The translations under genes were made by a program, and so were the position numbers. From contig NZ_WWCJ01000019.1 in NCBI RefSeq assembly GCF_009857475.1, forward strand, positions 33,936 to 97,935: a stretch of 64,000 nucleotides of DNA, written 5' to 3'. Source of the DNA: Pseudoduganella guangdongensis (GTDB lineage: Bacteria > Pseudomonadota > Gammaproteobacteria > Burkholderiales > Burkholderiaceae_D). Position 1 is the first letter of the stretch; the number at the start of each line of letters is the position of its first letter. The notes under the pieces are model-generated. The model saw only the letters and a list, made by a program, of their open reading frames with translations, ran no database searches and had not been told where the DNA came from. This document shows, one piece after another, positions 53,336 to 64,000 of this stretch.

Positions 53336-54258
53336 CTATCCCGCCAGGCGGGCAACGCAGTAGCGATTACGGCCGCCGGCCTTGGCCTGGTACAGGGCCT
53401 GGTCGGCGGCGCGCACCAGCTGGTGGGCATCGCCGTGCTCGCCCGGCAGGACGGTGGCGACGCCCAGGCTGACGCTGACGGCGTCGCTAACCGGGGACAT
53501 GCGGTGCGGAATCGCCAGGCCAGCCACCGCTTCCAGGATGCGCTGCGCCACAGTTTCCGCACCTTGTTGGTCCACTTGCGGCAGCAGCACCACGAATTCT
53601 TCGCCACCGTAGCGCGCAACCAGGTCGGGCAGGCGCCCCGCGCAGTGCAGCATGGCGTGCGCCACTTGCTTCAGGCAGGCGTCGCCGGCCTGGTGGCCGT
53701 AGGCGTCGTTGTACAGCTTGAAGTGGTCGATATCGATCATGATGAGCGAAAGCTGGCTGCGGCTGCGCCCGCAGCGGCGCCATTCATTTTCGATTGCATC
53801 ATTGAAGCTGCGGCGGTTGGCGACGCCGGTCAAGGGGTCGGTCAGGGTCAGCTCGCGCAGGGCGTCGGATTGCCGCTTCAGCGTCAGGTGGGTGCGCACG
53901 CGCGCCCGCACCACGGCCACATTGAAGGGTTTGGTGATGAAATCCACGGCGCCCGATTCCAGGGCGCGCGTTTCATCCTCCGGGGTGGTGAGGGCGGTGA
54001 CGAAAATAATCGGGATATCGCGCAACTCGGCGGCCGCATGCAGGGCGGCGCACACTTCATAGCCATCCATGCCGGGCATGACCGCGTCCAGCAGGATCAG
54101 GTCGGGCCGCTGCTCGCGCGCCAGTTCCAGCGCTTTTTCGCCGTTCATGGCAAACAGCACCTCATGCTCCTCGCCCAGCACATGGTTGAGGATCTGGATA
54201 TTCTCCATCGCGTCGTCGACGATCAGCAGGCGTCCATTGCGGGCCTGGTCGGTCCAGC

Positions 54259-54262
<4 letters not shown>
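53336..54262 (-). CDS. Response regulator with GGDEF diguanylate cyclase output
   Basis: 308 aa. The REC domain (~10-125) has the phospho-acceptor D59 (LILLDAVMPG) and the acidic pair D16/D17. A GGDEF domain follows with GGEEF at 219-223 and the metal Asp in DIDHFKLYND, so it should make c-di-GMP when phosphorylated. No I-site RxxD precedes GGEEF at the usual spacing with certainty. Its ATG overlaps the stop of the hybrid kinase (ATGA), making them an obvious cognate pair. Confidence 0.93.
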
Positions 54263-58659
<4,397 letters not shown>

Positions 58660-58710
58660 GGCACTTCCTTTCAGCGAAAGAGTCTGCAGGATGATGATAT
58701 CGCAGCTCGT

Positions 58711-59934
58711 CTAAGACGAGAAGCGCGCTATTTCCAGCTTGGCGATGGCATTGCGGTGCACTTCATCCGGCCCGTCCGCCAGGCGCAGCGTGCGGTTGCC
58801 GGCCCACTGGTAGGCCAGCGGGAATTCATCGGACACGCCGGCCGCGCCATGCGCCTGGATCGCCCAGTCCAGCACCTGCTGCGCCACGTTCGGCGCCAGT
58901 ACCTTGATCATGGCGATTTCCGACTGCGCGACCTTATTGCCCACCGTGTCCATCATATAGGCCGCTTTCAGCGTGAGCAGGCGCGCCGTATCGATCCTGA
59001 TGCGCGATTCGGCGATACGTTCGCGCCACACGCCCTGGTCGGACAGGCGCTTGCCGAATGCAACCCGCGTAGTCAGGCGCTGGATCATCAGTTCCAGCGC
59101 GCGTTCGGCCACGCCGATGGCGCGCATGCAGTGGTGGATGCGGCCCGGGCCCAGGCGGCCCTGCGCGATCTCGAAACCGCGCCCTTCGCCAAGCAGGATG
59201 TTGGAGGCCGGCACGCGCACGTTCTCGAACAGCATTTCGCAGTGGCCGTGCGGCGCGTCGTCGTAGCCGAAAACAGGCAGGGGACGCAGCACCGTCAGCC
59301 CTGGCGCGTCGGCCGGCACCAGGATCATCGATTGCTGCACATGGCGCGGCGCGTCGAAATCGGTCTTGCCCATGGTGATGTAGACCTGGCAGCGCGGGTC
59401 GCCGGCGCCCGAGATCCACCATTTGCGGCCGTTGATCACGTAGTGGTCGCCATCGCGCTCGATGCGCGTTTCGATATTGGTGGCGTCGGATGAGGCCACC
59501 GCCGGCTCGGTCATGGCGAAGGCGGAGCGGATCTCGCCGCGCAGCAGCGGCTCCAGCCAGCGCTGCTTGTGTTCTTCGCTGCCGTAGCGCTCCAGCGTTT
59601 CCATATTGCCGGTGTCGGGCGCCGAGCAGTTGAATACTTCAGAGGCCCACGGCACGCGGCCCATGATTTCGCACAGGGGCGCGTAATCGAGGTTGGACAA
59701 GCCTTCCGGCGCGCGCTTGGAGCGCGGCAGGAACAGGTTCCACAAGCCCTGTTCGCGCGCCAGCGGTTTGAGGCGCTCAATCAGCGCGGTGGGAATCCAG
59801 CGGTTGCCCTGTTCGCGCCCGTTGCGGTCCACCTCCTCGTGGAAGGCTTTCTCGTTCGGGTAAATGTGCTGGTCCATGAAGGCCAGCAGGCGCGCCTGCA
59901 ATTCCTTGGTGCGCGGGGAGTAGTCGAAGTCCAT
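58711..59934 (-). CDS. Acyl-CoA dehydrogenase of the ACAD10/11 type
   Basis: 407 aa, a flavoprotein acyl-CoA dehydrogenase over its full length (FAMTEPAVASSDATN, GRKWWISGAGDP, QAHGAAGVSDEFPLA, and RLADGPDEVHRNAIAKLE). GAGGAACGGC lies before the ATG. The next gene upstream encodes a phosphotransferase, which in human ACAD10/11 is fused to this kind of dehydrogenase; there the kinase phosphorylates 4-hydroxyacyl-CoAs and the dehydrogenase acts on the product. The bacterial pair here may do the same or process another hydroxy acid. Confidence 0.9.
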   Translation of the reverse strand: MDFDYSPRTKELQARLLAFMDQHIYPNEKAFHEEVDRNGREQGNRWIPTALIERLKPLAREQGLWNLFLPRSKRAPEGLSNLDYAPLCEIMGRVPWASEVFNCSAPDTGNMETLERYGSEEHKQRWLEPLLRGEIRSAFAMTEPAVASSDATNIETRIERDGDHYVINGRKWWISGAGDPRCQVYITMGKTDFDAPRHVQQSMILVPADAPGLTVLRPLPVFGYDDAPHGHCEMLFENVRVPASNILLGEGRGFEIAQGRLGPGRIHHCMRAIGVAERALELMIQRLTTRVAFGKRLSDQGVWRERIAESRIRIDTARLLTLKAAYMMDTVGNKVAQSEIAMIKVLAPNVAQQVLDWAIQAHGAAGVSDEFPLAYQWAGNRTLRLADGPDEVHRNAIAKLEIARFSS

Positions 59935-59943
59935 GCCGTTCCT

Positions 59944-61014
59944 CTATTCGATTGCCTTGCCTTGGGCGTAGGCCCAGCCCATGGCGGCCATCGGGCGCGC
60001 CAGCTTGCCCGATTCCAGCGCCTGCGCGCTCGCTGCGGTGCCGTCCACATAGCGCTTCATGATGCCCTGCATGATGCTGGCCAGTCGGAACATATTGAAA
60101 GCGAGGTAGAAGTTGAAGTCCTCCAGGCGGATGCTTTTGCCGGTGCGTTCGGCGTAGCGCGCGATGTAGGCGCGCTGGCTCGGGATGCCGAGCGCTTCCA
60201 GGTCCAGGCCCGCGATGCCGCGGAACTGCCCCGGCGCGATGTGCCAGCTCATGCAGTGGTAGCTGAAGTCGGCGAAGGGATGGCCCAGGGTCGAGAGCTC
60301 CCAATCCAGCACTGCCAGGATGCGCGGTTCGGTGGGGTGGAAGATCATATTGTCCAGGCGGTAGTCGCCATGCACGATCGATGTGTCCTCGCCGGGCGGG
60401 ATGTGGGCCGGCAACCAGTCGATCAGGCTGTCCATCTCGGCGATGGTCTCGGTCTCGGAGGCTTTGTATTGCCTGCTCCAGCGTTCGATCTGGCGCTGGA
60501 AGTAGTTGCCCGGCTTGCCGTAGTCGCCCAGGCCGATGGCGTTGTAGTCGATGCTGTGCAACTGGGCGATGACGCGATTGAGCTCGTCGTAGATGGCAGC
60601 GCGTTCGGCGGGTGTCATGCCGGGCAGGGCTTGGTCCCACAGCACCCGGCCTTCGACGAACTGCATGACGTAGAAGGCGCGCCCGATCACGCTTTCGTCC
60701 ATGCACAGGCAGTACTGGCGCGCGGCCGGGAAACCGGCCTTGTGCAAGGCGTCCATGACGCGGAATTCGCGCTCGATGGCATGGGCGGAAGGCAGCAGCT
60801 TGGCAGCCGGCGCCGGCTTGGTGCGCAGCACATAGTGCGCGGCGCCGACCGACAGCTTGAAGGTGGGGTTGGATTGGCCGCCCTTGAACTGCTCGACCTT
60901 CAGCTCTCCCTGGGGATAGCCCTCTACGTGCTGGCGCAGGTATGCGGCCAGCGCGGCGGTGTCGAAACGGTGGCGTTCCGAGACCTCCTTGGTGCCTATG
61001 AATTCTTCGAACAT
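59944..61014 (-). CDS. APH-type phosphotransferase paired with the acyl-CoA dehydrogenase
   Basis: 356 aa with GGAAGGAGGCAAT before the ATG. It has the aminoglycoside phosphotransferase/kinase fold: GGQSNPTFKL start, YVLRTKP lysine strand, VHGDYRLDN (catalytic HGDxxxxN) and LDWELSTLGHP (metal DxD-like). This is the relative of the kinase half of ACAD10/11 and of LvaA, which phosphorylates 4-hydroxyacyl-CoA; antibiotic modification is unlikely. It ends 9 bases before the dehydrogenase start and forms one operon with it and the phosphatase upstream. Confidence 0.88.
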   Translation of the reverse strand: MFEEFIGTKEVSERHRFDTAALAAYLRQHVEGYPQGELKVEQFKGGQSNPTFKLSVGAAHYVLRTKPAPAAKLLPSAHAIEREFRVMDALHKAGFPAARQYCLCMDESVIGRAFYVMQFVEGRVLWDQALPGMTPAERAAIYDELNRVIAQLHSIDYNAIGLGDYGKPGNYFQRQIERWSRQYKASETETIAEMDSLIDWLPAHIPPGEDTSIVHGDYRLDNMIFHPTEPRILAVLDWELSTLGHPFADFSYHCMSWHIAPGQFRGIAGLDLEALGIPSQRAYIARYAERTGKSIRLEDFNFYLAFNMFRLASIMQGIMKRYVDGTAASAQALESGKLARPMAAMGWAYAQGKAIE

Positions 61015-61038
61015 ATTGCCTCCTTCCGAACGATCGTA

Positions 61039-61764
61039 CTATTTTTGTGGACGGGAAAGCAAGCGCGATTTTGAATATTCCTGGAACAGTTGTTCCATCG
61101 TCGTGCTGCGGGTGGCCGTGTGCAGCGGCGCCGGCGGCGCGTAGTTGGTAAAGCGCACGATCCAGTCGTGTGGCTGCGTGCCCACATCGAGCGCATTGAT
61201 GCAGCCGGCGGCCTGCGACAGGTTGCCGAGGAAAAGGCGCTGGCCGCCGGTCAGGGCGTAGGACAGGATGGCGCGATTGACGCCGCCGTGCAGCACCAGC
61301 AGCACGGTGTCCCAGCTGTCGTCGGCCAGCAGGGCGGCGATGGCGGGGTGGGTGCGGTCCATCAATTCGCCGATCGATTCGCCGCCCAGGAAGCGGCGTT
61401 CTTGCGGCACCACGCCGGCGAAGGCGCCGAGGAAGGCCTCGCGCAGCTGGTCGTCCGGAATGCCGGCCAGCTTGCCGCCGCGGATTTCCTCCAGCTCGGA
61501 CCAGGTTTCGAGCTGGATCTTCTGCCCGGTTTCCGCCAGCACGCGCATGGCCGTTTCCACGGTGCGCGGCAGGCCGGAGACGATGACGCGGTCGAACTGG
61601 ATGCCTTCGGCGGCGAAAGCCTGGCCGGCGGCGGCGGCCTGGGCGCGCCCGGCTTCGTTCAGGGGGACGGTTTCGGGCAGGTGGGGCTTGCCGGCCTGGT
61701 CGAAGTAGGTGACGCTGCCGTGCCGCATCAGGAAGACGCGGCGGCGTTCGGTGTTTGCTGTCAT
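61039..61764 (-). CDS. Histidine phosphatase superfamily protein
   Basis: 241 aa. The phosphoglycerate mutase-like motif LMRHGS carries catalytic H15 between R14 and G16, and the second His is in VLHGGVNRAI. R65-like (GLPRTVETA) supports phosphate binding. It should be a small phosphatase. Its place just ahead of the kinase and dehydrogenase suggests it acts on the same pathway intermediates, but these enzymes are broad and the link is inference. Confidence 0.88.
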   Translation of the reverse strand: MTANTERRRVFLMRHGSVTYFDQAGKPHLPETVPLNEAGRAQAAAAGQAFAAEGIQFDRVIVSGLPRTVETAMRVLAETGQKIQLETWSELEEIRGGKLAGIPDDQLREAFLGAFAGVVPQERRFLGGESIGELMDRTHPAIAALLADDSWDTVLLVLHGGVNRAILSYALTGGQRLFLGNLSQAAGCINALDVGTQPHDWIVRFTNYAPPAPLHTATRSTTMEQLFQEYSKSRLLSRPQK

Positions 61765-61766
61765 AG

Positions 61767-62315
61767 TCAGAAGAAAATAGCCAATCGGGTGATGATGGTG
61801 CCGTTATTAGTATAAGGCCCCGTCGCCCGCACGTTGCCGGAATCGGGTTTGCCGTCATCCAGCTTGGCATCGATCTGCTCGGCGAAAGTGTCCGGCAGGT
61901 TGTCGAAGCGGATTCCGTTGCCGCCCCGGCCGCCCACCACGTCGTTGTAGATATACACTGCGCCGCCCTGGGCGCTGGTCATGAAGTCGGTGCTGCCGTT
62001 GTAGGAGCCGGTGATCAGTCCGGCCAGCGCCAGGTGCTGCGGCGCCAGCTGGTATTCGCTGACCTGGCCATCGCCGTTGCCGTTGCCGGCCGCGCCGGGC
62101 ACGTGGGTGGTGGCCATGATGTCGTCGCCGGGCAGGGCGCGGAAGCGGTCCTGGTAGGCGTTGACGGCGGCCTGCAGGGCGGTGGCCTGCTGGATGATGC
62201 TTTTGACCTTGGCGCTGTCGATCAGGGCCTGGCCTTTCAGTACGCCACCGAGCAGCAGGCCGATGATGACCAGTACGATGGCGATTTCAACGAGGGTAAA
62301 GCCGCGGTTTCGCAT
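61767..62315 (-). CDS. Type IV pilin/pseudopilin-like protein
   Basis: 182 aa. A prepilin start: short basic leader MRNRG, cleavage G|FTLVE, then an 18-residue hydrophobic helix (IAIVLVIIGLLLGGVLKGQA). The Glu at +5 is present. The head is globular, with YNDVVGGRGGNG near 130. It should be cleaved by a prepilin peptidase and assembled in a pilus or type II-like pseudopilus. The following genes encode related proteins and share this transcript. Confidence 0.88.
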   Translation of the reverse strand: MRNRGFTLVEIAIVLVIIGLLLGGVLKGQALIDSAKVKSIIQQATALQAAVNAYQDRFRALPGDDIMATTHVPGAAGNGNGDGQVSEYQLAPQHLALAGLITGSYNGSTDFMTSAQGGAVYIYNDVVGGRGGNGIRFDNLPDTFAEQIDAKLDDGKPDSGNVRATGPYTNNGTIITRLAIFF

Positions 62316-62327
62316 GATGTCTTCCTT

Positions 62328-63032
62328 TCACGGCAGCCGTTGGGCCGCGAGCATGCGGTTGAACAGGATGTTGGGCGAGAGCCAGAGCACGATGTCGTCG
62401 TAGGCGCCACCGGGGGCGTTGGGGTTGTCGGCCTGGCCGCGCGCGATGAACAGGCGGCCGTCGGTATTGAAGTTGGCCTTTTCATCGACATTGCCGGCGC
62501 CCATGTCGGCGGCCTGCACGCCGACGTCGCTGAAGGCGCCGTAGCCATTGCGGCCTTGCGACAGGAGGACGGCGGGGATGTCGTTCTGGGCGCTGGCCGG
62601 AACCAGGTTGCCGGCGGCGTCGCGGCTGGCGATGGTGATGTCGCGCGGGGTGCTGAGGCGGAACGGCGTGCCGCTGTCGCTGAAGGCGGGCGTGACGCTG
62701 TACAGGTAAAGGTGCTGCCAGGCGTCCAGCTTGGGCAGGCCGAGCGTAGCCCATGGCAGGAAGCCGAAGCGGCGTTCGTTGCCGCAGCGCGTGCCGTTGC
62801 GGTCTTCCAGACCGTTGGCGGCGGAGATGGCGGGGCAGGGCAGGTAGCCGTTGCGGGCGGCGAAACCCGCCAGCGCGTCGCGCGCCTCCTCCAGCGCGCG
62901 CGTGGTGTCGCTGCTGCGGCGCTGTTCGATTTGGGCCGACAGCGGCGCCAGCAGGCCGCCAAGCAGCAGGCCCACGATGACGAGCACGATCGCCATTTCC
63001 AGCAGGGTGAAGGCTTGTTGGGCTGTTTTCAT
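62328..63032 (-). CDS. Pseudopilin-like protein, second of the cluster
   Basis: 234 aa from the ATG at 63032, which overlaps the stop of the upstream gene (ATGA). The start MKTAQQA|FTLLEMAIVLVIVGL is a prepilin peptidase site with Glu at +5. Later parts carry CPAISAANG, RFGFLPWATLGLP and NILFNRML. The LPWATLGL segment is shared with the next gene (LPWRDLGLP), so the two are diverged copies. Chosen over a 303-aa reading whose extra 69 residues are low-complexity. Confidence 0.85.
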   Translation of the reverse strand: MKTAQQAFTLLEMAIVLVIVGLLLGGLLAPLSAQIEQRRSSDTTRALEEARDALAGFAARNGYLPCPAISAANGLEDRNGTRCGNERRFGFLPWATLGLPKLDAWQHLYLYSVTPAFSDSGTPFRLSTPRDITIASRDAAGNLVPASAQNDIPAVLLSQGRNGYGAFSDVGVQAADMGAGNVDEKANFNTDGRLFIARGQADNPNAPGGAYDDIVLWLSPNILFNRMLAAQRLP

Positions 63033-63730
63033 GGCAGGGTCCTGGCGGCGGCCATGCGTTCGTAAAGGGTGTGCAAGGGGACGGTGGCCAGCAGGTCGTC
63101 GAAGGTGCCGCCGGGAGCGTCCGGCTGGCGGCTGCGCGGGCGGCGCATGAAGTCGACCGAGGCGGCCAGGTTGCCGGCCTGGTCCTGGCTGGCCGGGTCG
63201 TCGCTGCTGCCGCGCGAGAACACGATGGCGGGCGCGCATTGGGCGGCCAGGGAGCAGGTGGCTTGTCCGGCGCTGAAGAACAGGGCGCCGTCGGCGTCGC
63301 GCGCGAGGACGCGTTTGGTCGCGACGAGGGCGGTGCGGGCCAGCGGCGCCATGGTGAAGGCCGGCGTGACGCTGTAGCGCAGTTCGCGCCCCCAGCTGTC
63401 GTGCGCCGGCAGGCCGAGGTCGCGCCAGGGCAGCATGCCGGTGCAGTCGGCTTCGCTGGCGCAGGCGTCCGGGCGCTCGTGCCCGCCGCGCTCACCGCCA
63501 CCCAGATCCGCCGGCTCTGCGGTTGCGGGCCGTGGCAGGCGCCCGTGCGTCGCCGCGAAACCGAGCAGTGCCTCGCTGGCTTGGGCCAGCAGGGCCATTG
63601 TCCGTTCCTCGCGCGCCCGCTCGACGCCCGTGCTGCCGAATGCGGACAGCAGCACCGCCGCGAATGCGACGAGCGCCACCAGCAGCATGGCCAGCAGGGC
63701 TGCGCCTTGTTGTCTAACGCGCGGCTTCAT
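63029..63730 (-). CDS. Pseudopilin-like protein with degenerate prepilin start
   Basis: 233 aa. The start MKPRVRQQGAALLAMLLVAL resembles PilX/GspK-type proteins: a basic leader, G, then AALLAMLLVALVAFAAVLL, without the FTLIE pattern, so processing is uncertain. The body parallels the next gene (LPWRDLGLPAHDSWGRELRYSVTPAF against LPWATLGLPKLDAWQHLYLY). It contains two Cys pairs (DACASEADC, ATCSLAAQC). Coupled downstream by ATGA and upstream by a 17-base overlap. Confidence 0.82.
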   Translation of the reverse strand: MKPRVRQQGAALLAMLLVALVAFAAVLLSAFGSTGVERAREERTMALLAQASEALLGFAATHGRLPRPATAEPADLGGGERGGHERPDACASEADCTGMLPWRDLGLPAHDSWGRELRYSVTPAFTMAPLARTALVATKRVLARDADGALFFSAGQATCSLAAQCAPAIVFSRGSSDDPASQDQAGNLAASVDFMRRPRSRQPDAPGGTFDDLLATVPLHTLYERMAAARTLP

Positions 63731-64000
63731 GGATCTCTCCGGTGGCAGGATCGTAACGCTGGCCAGGTTTCAGGATGATGGAGCGGCCATCCGCATCCAG
63801 CCGGACGCCCCCGCGCTGCACGCTGCCGGCCGGCGCCGGCGTCACTTCGCCGTTCACGATCACCATGGCCCGCCCATTGCTGCGACGGACGATGCCGCCC
63901 AACAGCAACTCGCCGCGCGCGTCCTGCGCGCCGCCCGCGCCCTCCGCGCCTGGCGCGGCCGCAGCGCCCGCTCCCGCAGCCGCTGCAAGCCCCGCGCCTG
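63714..64000 (-). CDS. Partial gene at the right edge, upstream member of the pseudopilin operon
   Basis: Only the last ~94 residues are in the window; the reading frame stays open to base 64000, so the start lies beyond. The visible part has an Ala/Gly-rich linker, then a beta-rich tail (GGIVRRSNGRAMVIVNGEVT, LDADGRSIILKPGQRYDPAT). The NGEVTPAPAGSVQRGGVRL stretch is a possible pilus/secretion accessory (PilP- or GspC-like), not established. It overlaps the next gene by 17 bases. Confidence 0.7.
   Translation of the reverse strand, partial: GAGLAAAAGAGAAAAPGAEGAGGAQDARGELLLGGIVRRSNGRAMVIVNGEVTPAPAGSVQRGGVRLDADGRSIILKPGQRYDPATGEIHEAAR

Noticed and set aside
59944..61014. Aminoglycoside resistance kinase
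   Set aside because: The fold is shared, but neighbours and close motif similarity point to ACAD11/LvaA-type acyl-CoA kinases.

Overview
The window is a high-GC stretch of a beta-proteobacterial chromosome. The gene repertoire (PEP-CTERM protein, NF038132-like protein, split ACAD11-like kinase/dehydrogenase, ParB-like protein next to a penicillin acylase) looks like Oxalobacteraceae of the Massilia/Duganella/Janthinobacterium type. That assignment is from memory of gene content, not from a search. Coding density is high. I found no rRNA, CRISPR array, IS element or prophage; the one tRNA is tRNA-Leu(UAA).

Layout. 94-2937: exported S9 peptidase and two small exported proteins. 3097-22961: a 20-kb island of two facing gene sets. 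The rightward set is a penicillin-binding transpeptidase, a helix-turn-helix protein, a small partner, a divergent SPFH-like protein, a tandem Lon-like protein, a zinc-ribbon/SPFH coiled-coil protein, a SHOCT-Ser/Thr kinase-SUMF1 fusion, OsmC and pirin. The leftward set is a second Ser/Thr kinase, a SEDS (FtsW/RodA) protein, an FHA-like protein, an SH3 membrane protein and a zinc-ribbon/FHA protein. Together they hold the parts of the actinobacterial pknB-rodA-pbpA-fha cluster (kinase, SEDS polymerase, transpeptidase, FHA readers) without a visible PP2C phosphatase. I regard this as the least described system in the window: a kinase/FHA-controlled dedicated peptidoglycan synthase with SPFH and Lon-like accessories.

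23065-26745: conserved hypothetical, glycine-zipper protein, M28 peptidase and MBL-fold hydrolase. 26898-33246: a metal (probably copper) module of TonB receptor, His/Cys/Met-rich small protein, TolC lipoprotein, Tat-exported multicopper oxidase and a ClC carrier. 33283-35268: PEP-CTERM protein, lipoprotein, a low-GC zinc-ribbon gene and tRNA-Leu. 35395-41209: ParB-like protein, penicillin acylase family enzyme, a membrane protein and a zinc-ribbon/parvulin fusion. 41190-43753: a PLP enzyme pair for reverse transsulfuration. 43892-49360: thymidine kinase, a HELAH membrane protein, a chemoreceptor and the Prc protease. 49525-52548: NHL/M23 fusion and a DUF2807 lipoprotein. 52861-58659: MaoC hydratase, then a response-regulator diguanylate cyclase coupled to a large hybrid histidine kinase. 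58711-61764: acyl-CoA dehydrogenase, phosphotransferase and histidine phosphatase. 61767-64000: a pseudopilin operon running off the right edge.

Many genes overlap by ATGA or sit within a few bases of each other, so most clusters above are probably operons. Residue numbers refer to the start chosen in each entry.
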